Source of the DNA: an uncultured Oscillospiraceae bacterium
GTDB lineage: Bacteria; Bacillota; Clostridia; Oscillospirales; Oscillospiraceae
Assembly (NCBI GenBank): GCA_947624465.1
Contig: CANQKJ010000121.1
Coordinates: 1 to 6,571 of the forward strand
DNA: 6,571 bases
Direction of reading: 5' to 3'
The notes under the pieces are model-generated. The model was not told where the DNA came from and ran no database searches. It worked only from the letters and a program-made list of their open reading frames with translations. The position numbers were made by a program, and so were the translations under genes. This document shows, in pieces, positions 1 to 5,125 of this stretch (position 1 is the stretch's first letter; each line of letters starts with the position of its first letter).

Positions 1-1650
1 GACCTGGAGGAACAGGGCTATCTGGTGAAGGTGGAGCCCTACTCCCACAACGTGGGCACCTGCTACCGCTGCCACAAGGACGTGGAGCCCATCATCTCCG
101 CCCAGTGGTTCGTGAAGATGGAGCCGCTGGCGAAGGAGGCCCTGCGGGTGGTCAACGACGGGGAGGTCAAATTCGTCCCCGAGCGGTTCGCCAAGACCTA
201 CACCAACTGGATGGAAAACGTACACGACTGGTGCATCTCCCGGCAGCTCTGGTGGGGCCACCAGATCCCGGTGTGGTACTGCGCCGACTGCGGCCACATG
301 ACCGTCAGCCGCCAGGACGCGGTCTGCTGCGAGAAGTGCGGCTCCAAAAACATCGAGCGGGATCCCGACGTGCTGGACACCTGGTTCTCCTCCGCCCTGT
401 GGCCCTTCTCCACCCTGGGCTGGCCGGACGAGACCGAGGACCTCAAATATTTCTACCCCACCGACGTGCTGGTCACCGGGTACGACATCATCTTCTTCTG
501 GGTGGCCCGGATGATCTTCTCCGGCTGCGAGCACACGGGGAAGCCCCCCTTCCACACCGTCTTGATCCACGGCCTGGTGCGGGACGACAAGGGCCGCAAG
601 ATGTCCAAGTCCCTGGGCAACGGCATCGACCCCCTGGAGATGGCCGACAGGTACGGCGCCGACGCACTGCGCTTCAACCTCATCACCGGCAACGCCCCCG
701 GCAACGACACCCGCTTCTTTGTGGAGAAGTGCGAGGCCATGCGGAACTTCGCCAACAAGATCTGGAACGCCAGCCGCTTCGTGATGATGAACCTGACCAC
801 CGACAAGCTGGGCCTGCCGGAGACGCTGGAGCAGGAGGACAGGTGGATCCTGTGCCGCCTGGGCGAGGTCATCCGCGAGGTGACGGAGAACATGGATGCC
901 TACGAGCTGGGCGTGGCCTCCGCCAAGATCTACGACTTCATCTGGAGCGACTTCTGCGACTGGTATATCGAGCTGACCAAGGCCCGCCTTCAGGGGGAGG
1001 ACGAACACGCCAAGGAGAACGCCCAGCGGGTGCTGGTGTACGTCCTCACCGAGACGCTGAAGCTGCTGCACCCCTTCATGCCCTTCATCACCGAAGAGAT
1101 CTGGCAGGCCCTGCCCCACGAGGGCGACTTCCTCATGCTCCAGTCCTGGCCCAAGGCCGACCCTGCCTGGGCGGACGTGGAGGCCAAAGAGTCCATGGAG
1201 GCGGTGATGGACGTGATCAAGGCCGTCCGGGCCCGCCGGGCGGAGATGAACGTGCCCCCGTCCAGAAAGGCGGCCCTCATCGTGCACACCTACGAAAAGG
1301 ATATCTTCGAGGCGGGCCGCGCCCACCTGATGCGGCTGGCCTGGGCCTCCTCAGTGGACATCCGCAGGGAGGACCTGGCGGATGCCGCCGGCATGGTGTG
1401 CGACATCACCCACATGGCCAAGGTCTATATGCCCCTGGCCGAGCTGGTGGACATCGAGAAGGAGAAGGCCCGGCTGAACAAGGACCTGGGCAAAAAGCAG
1501 GGCGAGCTGAAGGGACTGGAGGCCAAGCTCGGCAACCCCGGCTTCCTGAACAAAGCCCCCGCCGAAGTGGTGGCCGCCGAAAAGGACCGAGCGGAGAAGC
1601 TGAAAACACTGATCGCAAAAATCGAAGAACAGCTCAAAGCTATGCAATAA
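1..1650 (+). CDS. valS: Valyl-tRNA synthetase, C-terminal part (5' end outside the window)
   Basis: The gene product charges tRNA-Val with valine in the cytoplasm. The reading frame is open from base 1 and ends at TAA 1648-1650, giving 549 residues; full ValRS is about 880, so roughly the first third is missing. The fragment opens at the end of the CP1 editing insertion. A Cys pair (CYRC) lies near nt 61-72 and two more (CADC, CEKC) near nt 280-345, probably a zinc-knuckle region. Then come DPDVLDTWFSSALWPF, the second half of the class I catalytic core, and the signature KMSKS at nt 598-612. The helical anticodon-binding domain follows to about nt 1400. The last 65 or so residues form the lysine/glutamate-rich coiled-coil arm typical of ValRS. 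The final 15 codons (AAA, ACA, GCA, AAA, GCT, CAA, TAA) are AT-richer than the rest of the gene. A second copy of this 3' end lies at 1775-1853. Identification is firm. Confidence 0.97.
   Translation, partial: DLEEQGYLVKVEPYSHNVGTCYRCHKDVEPIISAQWFVKMEPLAKEALRVVNDGEVKFVPERFAKTYTNWMENVHDWCISRQLWWGHQIPVWYCADCGHMTVSRQDAVCCEKCGSKNIERDPDVLDTWFSSALWPFSTLGWPDETEDLKYFYPTDVLVTGYDIIFFWVARMIFSGCEHTGKPPFHTVLIHGLVRDDKGRKMSKSLGNGIDPLEMADRYGADALRFNLITGNAPGNDTRFFVEKCEAMRNFANKIWNASRFVMMNLTTDKLGLPETLEQEDRWILCRLGEVIREVTENMDAYELGVASAKIYDFIWSDFCDWYIELTKARLQGEDEHAKENAQRVLVYVLTETLKLLHPFMPFITEEIWQALPHEGDFLMLQSWPKADPAWADVEAKESMEAVMDVIKAVRARRAEMNVPPSRKAALIVHTYEKDIFEAGRAHLMRLAWASSVDIRREDLADAAGMVCDITHMAKVYMPLAELVDIEKEKARLNKDLGKKQGELKGLEAKLGNPGFLNKAPAEVVAAEKDRAEKLKTLIAKIEEQLKAMQ
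1572..1605 (+). repeat. Direct repeat, left copy, inside the valS 3' end
   Basis: This 34-bp block recurs at 1775-1808 with one mismatch (A1590 against G1793). The first 18 bases, GGCCGCCGAAAAGGACCG, are identical, and so are the last 15. Sequence upstream of the two copies is unrelated. Downstream the two copies diverge abruptly. The sharp edges resemble an attachment-site core or recombination crossover rather than ordinary gene duplication; that reading is inference. Confidence 0.85.
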
Positions 1651-1774
1651 CGGCCACCACCCCGGCCAAAGGCCGGGCGCGCCGGGTGGCGCGGAGACGG
1701 CGGGGATTCACTTCCCGCCGCCGATAAATGAAATCTTTCCGGGTCCCCAAATCCGCAAGCGCGGATTTGGGATC
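1651..1774. repeat. Hairpin-dense segment between the two valS 3' ends
   Basis: Four hairpins lie in tandem over about 110 bp. H1 is CCCGGCC-AAA-GGCCGGG (1661-1677). H2 is CGCGCC-GGGT-GGCGCG (1678-1693) and directly abuts H1. H3 pairs 1698-1706 with 1712-1720 (CGGCGGGGA with TTCCCGCCG, one G-U pair, loop TTCAC). H4 pairs CCCAAATCCGC (1746-1756) with GCGGATTTGGG (1761-1771) around loop AAGC. None is followed by a T-run, so they do not look like terminators. No convincing gene is present. The segment looks like a folded repeat element (REP- or MITE-like) or a remnant of an integrated element. Whether it is dispersed in the genome cannot be seen here. Confidence 0.6.
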
Positions 1775-1808
1775 GGCCGCCGAAAAGGACCGGGCGGAGA
1801 AGCTGAAA
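1775..1808 (+). repeat. Direct repeat, right copy
   Basis: This is the partner of 1572-1605 at a 203-bp offset, with 33 of 34 bases identical. It forms the first part of the displaced valS tail and immediately follows hairpin H4 (ends 1771). Recombination between the two copies would remove a 203-bp circle and leave a single intact valS ending in the displaced tail. Confidence 0.85.
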
Positions 1809-1853
1809 GCCCTCATTGCCAAGATCGGGGAACAGCTTGCCGCGATGGCCTGA
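1775..1853 (+). pseudogene. Displaced second copy of the valS 3' end (C-terminal 25 codons plus stop)
   Basis: This stretch matches the end of valS (1572-1650) at 61 of 79 bases without gaps and ends in TGA 1851-1853 where valS has TAA. It would encode AAEKDRAEKLKALIAKIGEQ followed by LAAMA, against the valS ending AAEKDRAEKLKTLIAKIEEQ then LKAMQ. Most differences are third-position or conservative, so both tails look as if they were once under selection. This copy uses GCC, AAG and CTC codons like the body of valS, and lies closer to the likely valS terminator. I infer it is the original end, displaced from its gene. A frame beginning at ATG 1728 runs into it (41 codons) but has no ribosome-binding site. 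The alternative is simple duplication followed by drift. Confidence 0.8.
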
Positions 1854-1905
1854 CAAAATTTCCCCCGCCCCTCCCCTTCAACAAAATCTGACCCCAACGG
1901 AATAC

Positions 1906-1911
1906 TATAAT
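1906..1911 (+). promoter_or_regulatory. Candidate -10 box (TATAAT) for the spoIIA operon
   Basis: A perfect TATAAT precedes spoIIAA by 64 bases. No good -35 box sits 16-18 bases upstream, where the sequence is AAAATC-like. The overlapping CGGAATAC (1898-1905) partly resembles a sigma-H -10 (GAAT core). Sigma H transcribes spoIIA in Bacillus, but no AGGA-type -35 is visible here. Initiation would fall near 1917-1919, inside the left arm of the terminator stem at 1913-1945. Support is modest. Confidence 0.4.
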
Positions 1912-1912
1912 G

Positions 1913-1953
1913 AGCGCGATATGGGACATTTTCCCATACCGCGCTTATTTTTT
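1913..1953 (+). terminator. Intrinsic terminator between valS and spoIIAA
   Basis: The left arm AGCGCG-A-TATGGGA (1913-1926) pairs with TCCCATA-C-CGCGCT (1932-1945). That gives 13 base pairs with one A/C mismatch and a 5-base loop. It is followed by TATTTTTT (1946-1953). It probably ends valS transcripts that read past the displaced tail. It lies only 22 bases before the spoIIAA start, so transcripts of spoIIA must start inside it or pass it. Confidence 0.85.
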
Positions 1954-1975
1954 ACCCGAAGGAAGTGGACAAGCC

Positions 1976-2281
1976 ATGCCCGTCACCGTCACCGACGAGG
2001 GGAGCGCCCTCACCGCCGCCCTGTCCGGGGAGATCGACCACCACGGCGCAAAGGCCATGATGAACGAGCTGGGGGAACTCATCGCCGCCCGCCTGCCCCG
2101 CCGCCTGGTGCTGGACCTGTCCGGGGTCACCTTCATGGACAGCTCCGGCATCGCCGTGCTGCTGCGGGCCCTGCGGGAGGTGGACCGGCTGGGCGGCACC
2201 CTGCGGGTGACCAACATCCCCGCCCAGGCAAGGCGCGTGCTGGACGCCGCCGGCGTGGGCCGTCTCATCACACTGGACTGA
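1976..2281 (+). CDS. spoIIAA: Anti-sigma F factor antagonist SpoIIAA
   Basis: A small cytoplasmic STAS-domain protein (101 residues; B. subtilis SpoIIAA has 117). When unphosphorylated it binds SpoIIAB and frees sigma F in the forespore; SpoIIAB phosphorylates it and switches it off. The N-terminal strand motif GEIDHH (residues 18-23) corresponds to GELDHH of the Bacillus protein. FMDSSGI (53-59) contains the phosphorylation site, predicted as Ser57. I chose ATG 1976 because GAAGGAAG (1958-1965) stands 10 bases upstream. An in-frame ATG at 1910 would add 22 residues encoded by the terminator stem and has no ribosome-binding site. The protein is shorter than usual at the C-terminus, stopping just after the last STAS helix. 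It is first in a three-gene operon, 21 bases before spoIIAB. Confidence 0.95.
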   Translation: MPVTVTDEGSALTAALSGEIDHHGAKAMMNELGELIAARLPRRLVLDLSGVTFMDSSGIAVLLRALREVDRLGGTLRVTNIPAQARRVLDAAGVGRLITLD

Positions 2282-2287
2282 CCGAGG

Positions 2288-2294
2288 AAGGAGG
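2288..2294 (+). promoter_or_regulatory. Strong ribosome-binding site of spoIIAB
   Basis: AAGGAGG lies 8 bases before ATG 2303, a near-perfect Shine-Dalgarno match and much stronger than the sites of spoIIAA (GAAGGAAG at 10 bases) or sigF (only G-rich sequence). The anti-sigma factor may therefore be made in excess of its sigma factor, which would suit its inhibitory role. The stoichiometry is inferred. Confidence 0.8.
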
Positions 2295-2302
2295 TTTACA
2301 TA

Positions 2303-2752
2303 ATGAAATCAGAACTGCTGGACCAGACTGTCATCGTGTTCTCGTCCCGCTCGGCCAACGAAGGCTTCGCCCGGGCCGCCGCCGCCTGCTTCGCCGCCCG
2401 GCTGGACCCCACCCTGGATGAGCTGGCCGACGTGAAGACCGCCGTGTCCGAGGCGGTGACCAACGCCATCGTCCACGCCTACCCGGACCGGCTGGGGAAG
2501 GTGACCATGCGCCTGCGCCTCTATGCCGGCAATGTGCTGGAGGTGCAGATCAAGGATTCCGGCGTGGGCATCCCCGACGTGGAGAAGGCCAGGGAGCCCC
2601 TCTACACCACCGGGAACGAGGAGCGCTCCGGCATGGGCTTCACCATCATGGAGAGCTTCATGGACAGCCTGAAGGTCCGCTCCGCGGTGGGAAAGGGCAC
2701 CGCCGTCACCATGCGGAAGCGGTTCGCCCGCCGGGCCGGGGCCGCGGGGTGA
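2303..2752 (+). CDS. spoIIAB: Anti-sigma F factor / serine kinase SpoIIAB
   Basis: A 149-residue GHKL-fold kinase (B. subtilis SpoIIAB is 146) that binds sigma F as a dimer and phosphorylates SpoIIAA using ATP. The N-box SEAVTNAIVHAY (residues 49-60) carries the expected Glu50 and Mg-binding Asn54. The G1 box is DSGVGIPD (85-92). The ATP-lid and G2 region is ERSGMGFTIMESFMD, starting at residue 107. NEGFAR (19-24) contains Arg24, which corresponds to Arg20 of B. subtilis SpoIIAB, a contact for both sigma F and SpoIIAA. All motifs are intact, so the protein should be active. The Arg/Ala-rich C-terminal tail is not conserved. The stop TGA (2750-2752) overlaps the sigF start by one base, implying translational coupling. 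Confidence 0.97.
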   Translation: MKSELLDQTVIVFSSRSANEGFARAAAACFAARLDPTLDELADVKTAVSEAVTNAIVHAYPDRLGKVTMRLRLYAGNVLEVQIKDSGVGIPDVEKAREPLYTTGNEERSGMGFTIMESFMDSLKVRSAVGKGTAVTMRKRFARRAGAAG

Positions 2753-3462
2753 TGCGGGGACTGGACGCCCCCGCCCTGCTGGACGCGGCCCGGGCCGGGG
2801 ACAACGACGCCTGCGAGCGGCTGCTCATCGACAACAGCGGCCTCATCTGGTCGGTGGCCCGGCGGTACTATGGCCGGGGGGTGGACCCGGAGGACCTGTA
2901 CCAACTGGGCTGCCTGGGCTTTCTCAAGGCCGTCCGGGGCTTCGACCCCTCCTACGGCACCCAGTTCTCCACCTACGCGGTGCCCAAGATCGCCGGGGAG
3001 ATCCGCCGGTTCCTCCGGGACGACGGGGCGGTGAAGATCAGCCGGGGGGTGAAGGAGCGGGCCCTGGATCTGCGCCTGAAACGCCAGGAGCTGTGCCAGC
3101 GGCTGGGCCGGGAGCCCACCGTGTCCGAACTGGCCGACGCCGCGGGGCTGGAGATAGAGGACGTGGCCGCCGCCGAGACGGCCTCTCTGTCGGTGGCCTC
3201 CCTCCAGGAGGAGGCGGGCGAGGGCGGCCTGTCCCTGGAGACCGCCCTGGGGGACGGGGGCATCGAGGATGAGCTGGTGGAGCGGCTCACCCTGCGCCAG
3301 GCCATCGACGCCCTGCCCGAGCGGGAGCGGATGGTGATCTTCCTGCGCTACTACAAAAACCTCACCCAGGACCGGGTGTCCAGGGTGCTGGGGGTAAGCC
3401 AGGTGCAGGTGTCCCGCATCGAGCGGAGGGCGGTGGAGCATCTCCGGGAGGCGCTGACCTGA
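2752..3462 (+). CDS. sigF: RNA polymerase sporulation sigma factor sigma F
   Basis: Sigma F (SpoIIAC) directs RNA polymerase to the first forespore-specific genes. The protein has 236 residues (B. subtilis 255) and the sigma-70 layout of sporulation sigmas. Region 2 contains DPEDLYQLGCLGFLKAVRGF and FSTYAVPKIAGEIRRFLRDD, which contact core polymerase and the -10. Region 3 follows (KISRGVKERAL, then REPTVSELADAAGL). Region 4 has the helix-turn-helix LTQDRVSRVLGVSQVQVSRIERRA near the C-terminus. No autoinhibitory region 1.1 or pro-sequence is present, as expected for sigma F. ATG 2752 overlaps the spoIIAB stop (TGATG); GTG 2749 is an alternative giving one more residue. There is no clear Shine-Dalgarno, so translation probably depends on coupling. 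Sigma G is a close relative, but the position after spoIIAA-spoIIAB settles the identity. Confidence 0.96.
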   Translation: MRGLDAPALLDAARAGDNDACERLLIDNSGLIWSVARRYYGRGVDPEDLYQLGCLGFLKAVRGFDPSYGTQFSTYAVPKIAGEIRRFLRDDGAVKISRGVKERALDLRLKRQELCQRLGREPTVSELADAAGLEIEDVAAAETASLSVASLQEEAGEGGLSLETALGDGGIEDELVERLTLRQAIDALPERERMVIFLRYYKNLTQDRVSRVLGVSQVQVSRIERRAVEHLREALT

Positions 3463-3468
3463 ATACCC

Positions 3469-3496
3469 AAAGGCCCCCTCCGGGGCCTTTACTTTT
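3469..3496 (+). terminator. Intrinsic terminator of the spoIIA operon
   Basis: AAAGGCCCC (3469-3477) pairs with GGGGCCTTT (3482-3490) around loop CTCC, followed by ACTTTT. It begins 6 bases after the sigF stop, so the operon ends here. No spoVA genes follow, unlike in Bacillus. Confidence 0.88.
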
Positions 3497-3516
3497 GCCC
3501 CGGCCTGTATTATAAT
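3488..3516 (+). promoter_or_regulatory. Possible upstream promoter of the glycosyltransferase unit
   Basis: TTTACT (3488-3493) and TATAAT (3511-3516) are separated by 17 bases. The -10 is perfect and the -35 matches at four of six positions. The -35 lies in the tail of the sigF terminator. Use of this promoter would give a leader of roughly 90 bases containing the inverted repeat at 3535-3566. Confidence 0.45.
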
Positions 3517-3534
3517 GATTTGTCAAATAGGGCA

Positions 3535-3566
3535 GATGTAAACATTTTGTGACCACTGTTGACATC
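3535..3566. promoter_or_regulatory. Inverted repeat overlapping a -35 box, candidate operator
   Basis: GATGTAAAC (3535-3543) and GTTGACATC (3558-3566) are inverted copies matching at 8 of 9 positions with a 14-base gap, so the arm centres are about 23 bases apart, roughly two helical turns. The right arm contains the TTGACA -35 box. A repressor bound here would block the promoter. The cognate regulator is unknown. Confidence 0.4.
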
Positions 3567-3587
3567 CAATATTATATGTTGTATAGT
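3559..3587 (+). promoter_or_regulatory. Strong sigma-A-type promoter of the glycosyltransferase unit
   Basis: TTGACA (3559-3564), a 17-base AT-rich spacer and TATAGT (3582-3587) form a near-consensus vegetative promoter. Initiation near 3594 would leave a leader of under 20 bases, carrying AAAGGGG (3597-3603) 7 bases before the ATG at 3611. Confidence 0.85.
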
Positions 3588-3610
3588 ATTGAACAGAAAG
3601 GGGCGAGCGC

Positions 3611-4585
3611 ATGACGCCCAGACCCAACACCCTGTATATCGTGGTTCCCTGCTACAACGAGGAGGCTGTCCTGCCCGAGACCGCCAGGCGCCTCCGCGCC
3701 AAGCTCCGCGCCCTCATCCGGGCGGGGACGGTCAGCCCCAAAAGCCGGGTATTCTTCGTCAACGACGGCTCCACGGACGCCACCTGGGAGATCGTCTCCG
3801 GGCTGCACCAGGCGGACCCCATCTTCTGCGGGGCGGACCTGTCCCGGAACCGGGGCCACCAGAACGCCCTGCTGGCGGGGCTGATGACCGCCAGGGACCG
3901 GGCGGACCTGGTCATCTCCATGGACGCCGACCTCCAGGACGACATCGAGGCCGTGGACGCCATGGTGGAGAAATATATGGCCGGGGCCGACGTGGTCTAC
4001 GGGGTGCGCTCCTCCCGGAAGAAGGACAGCTTTTTCAAGCGCTTCACCGCCGAGAGCTTCTACCGGCTGATGGACGCCCTGGGGGCGGAGACGGTGTTCA
4101 ACCACGCCGACTACCGGCTCCTGTCCAGGCGGGCCCTGGAGGGCCTGGCCGAGTTCAAAGAGGTCAACCTGTTCCTGCGGGGCATCGTGCCCATGGTGGG
4201 GTTCAAATCCGACACGGTGGAGTACGAGCGTGGGGAGCGGTTCGCCGGAGAGAGCAAATATCCCCTGAAAAAGATGCTCGCCTTCGCCATGGAGGGGGTC
4301 ACCTCCCTGTCGGTGAAGCCCATCCGCATGATCACCGTCCTGGGGTTCATCGTGTTCCTCGTCTCCCTGGGGATGATCGTCTACAACATCGTCCGCTGGG
4401 CCACCGGCAACACGGTGGCGGGCTGGGCCTCCCTGTCCTGCTCGGTGTGGCTCATCGGCGGGCTGATCCTGCTCTCTCTGGGCGTGGTGGGGGAGTACAT
4501 CGGCAAGATCTACCTGGAGGCCAAAGGCCGGCCCCGGTTCCTGATCCGGGAGCTGCTGGAGGATGGCGATGAAAAAACTGCGTGA
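3611..4585 (+). CDS. GtrB/DPMS-like polyprenyl-phosphate glycosyltransferase (family 2)
   Basis: A 324-residue, membrane-anchored GT2 enzyme. Members of this family (DPM1, GtrB, CsbB, YkcC) transfer a hexose or sugar derivative from a nucleotide sugar to a polyprenyl phosphate on the cytoplasmic face. The GT-A domain occupies about residues 6-230, with VVPCYNEE (11-18), VNDGSTD (50-56) and the metal-binding DADLQDD (105-111). SRNRGHQNALLAG (78-90) is also typical of the family. The segment EYERGERFAGESKYPLKKM follows in the usual place before the membrane. Two transmembrane helices lie at about 241-261 and 272-293, the usual DPMS/GtrB arrangement, and a basic tail faces the cytoplasm. The ATG has a good site (AAAGGGG, 7-base spacing) behind a strong promoter. 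The gene overlaps the downstream GtrA-like gene. The donor sugar cannot be deduced from sequence. Confidence 0.93.
   Translation: MTPRPNTLYIVVPCYNEEAVLPETARRLRAKLRALIRAGTVSPKSRVFFVNDGSTDATWEIVSGLHQADPIFCGADLSRNRGHQNALLAGLMTARDRADLVISMDADLQDDIEAVDAMVEKYMAGADVVYGVRSSRKKDSFFKRFTAESFYRLMDALGAETVFNHADYRLLSRRALEGLAEFKEVNLFLRGIVPMVGFKSDTVEYERGERFAGESKYPLKKMLAFAMEGVTSLSVKPIRMITVLGFIVFLVSLGMIVYNIVRWATGNTVAGWASLSCSVWLIGGLILLSLGVVGEYIGKIYLEAKGRPRFLIRELLEDGDEKTA
4558..4562 (+). promoter_or_regulatory. Ribosome-binding site that decides the GtrA-like start
   Basis: GGAGG ends directly before ATG 4563, leaving no spacing for that codon, but stands 6 bases before the in-frame ATG 4569. The second ATG is therefore the better start. 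Confidence 0.65.
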
Positions 4586-4985
4586 GCTGTTCGACGTGTC
4601 CATGCTGAAATTCCTGCTGGTGGGCGTGGGCAACACGCTGCTGTCCGCCGCGCTGATGTTCCTGCTGGAGGGGCTGGGCTACTGGCCCTCCACCGCCATC
4701 GCCTATGGGGCCGGCGCGGTGCTGAGCTTTTTCCTCAACCGCTCCTTCACCTTCAAAAGCGGCGCGCCCATGCTGTCCTCCGCCCTGCGGTTCGCCGTCA
4801 ACGCGGCGGTGTGCTATCTCATCGCGTACAGCGCGGCCCAGCCGCTGGCGGGCTGGGCGCTGGGGCGGATGGGGCTGGAACCCATCTGGATCGAGCGGCT
4901 GGCAAAGCTGGGCGGGATGGCGCTGTACACCTGCCTGAACTACTTCGGCCAGCGTTTTTTCGCCTTCCGGGAGAAGAAGGACTGA
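4569..4985 (+). CDS. GtrA-like small membrane protein (putative lipid-linked sugar flippase)
   Basis: A 138-residue hydrophobic protein with four predicted membrane helices, the GtrA (PF04138) pattern. The helices are FLLVGVGNTLLSAALMFLLE, the segment around AIAYGAGAVLSFFLNRSFTF, the segment around FAVNAAVCYLIAYSAAQPLA, and LGGMALYTCLNYFGQRFFAF. The family marks are the N-terminal KFLLVGVGNT, the NRSFTF after helix 2 and the closing NYFGQRFFAFRE. GtrA proteins are thought to flip the polyprenyl-phosphate sugar made by a GtrB partner. The gene overlaps the end of the GtrB-like gene by 17 bases, so the two are very probably co-translated. ATG 4563 is an alternative start two codons earlier. No third gene for a sugar-acceptor transferase follows. 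No clear terminator lies after the stop, so some read-through into the next gene is possible. Confidence 0.9.
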   Translation: MKKLRELFDVSMLKFLLVGVGNTLLSAALMFLLEGLGYWPSTAIAYGAGAVLSFFLNRSFTFKSGAPMLSSALRFAVNAAVCYLIAYSAAQPLAGWALGRMGLEPIWIERLAKLGGMALYTCLNYFGQRFFAFREKKD

Positions 4986-5032
4986 CCCCCGCTCCGCCTT
5001 TGCGAACAAATCGAAAATTTGTCGGAAAAAAC

Positions 5033-5061
5033 TTGCATTTTTCGCCGGGAGCGCATACAAT
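5033..5061 (+). promoter_or_regulatory. Promoter of the helix-repeat protein gene
   Basis: TTGCAT (5033-5038), a 17-base spacer and TACAAT (5056-5061) match the vegetative consensus at four and five of six positions. Initiation near 5068 gives a leader of about 58 bases with a small GC hairpin, GGGCG-GCCG-CGCCC (5077-5090). Confidence 0.75.
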
Positions 5062-5125
5062 AACGTTGGAACCTGTGGGCGGCCGCGCCCTGAAAAATAG
5101 AATCAAATTGAGGAGGATTTCCACT

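Noticed and set aside
1746..1771. Hairpin H4 as the valS terminator
   Set aside because: The stem is strong but is followed by ATCGGCC with no T-run. A far better terminator lies at 1913-1953.
1572..1808. The two 34-bp direct repeats as a minimal CRISPR array
   Set aside because: There are only two copies, the repeat is coding sequence of valS, the gap of 169 bases is too long for a spacer, and no cas genes are present.
1910..1975. Upstream ATG at 1910 as the start of SpoIIAA
   Set aside because: The extra 22 residues would be encoded by the terminator stem and T-run. There is no ribosome-binding site, and the extension does not resemble SpoIIAA proteins.
1816..2421. Overlapping plus-strand frame across the valS-spoIIAA interval
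   Set aside because: It runs out of frame through spoIIAA and spoIIAB, is rich in Arg/Pro/Gly, and has no ribosome-binding site.
2602..4636. Long minus-strand open frames opposite sigF and the glycosyltransferase
   Set aside because: The plus-strand frames carry complete sigma-factor and GT2 motifs. The antisense translations are His/Gly/Pro-rich with no recognisable domain.
5006..5022. Hairpin ACAAAT-CGAAA-ATTTGT after the GtrA-like gene as a terminator
   Set aside because: The stem is only 6 AT-rich base pairs and is followed by CGGAAAAAA, not by a T-run, on the plus strand.
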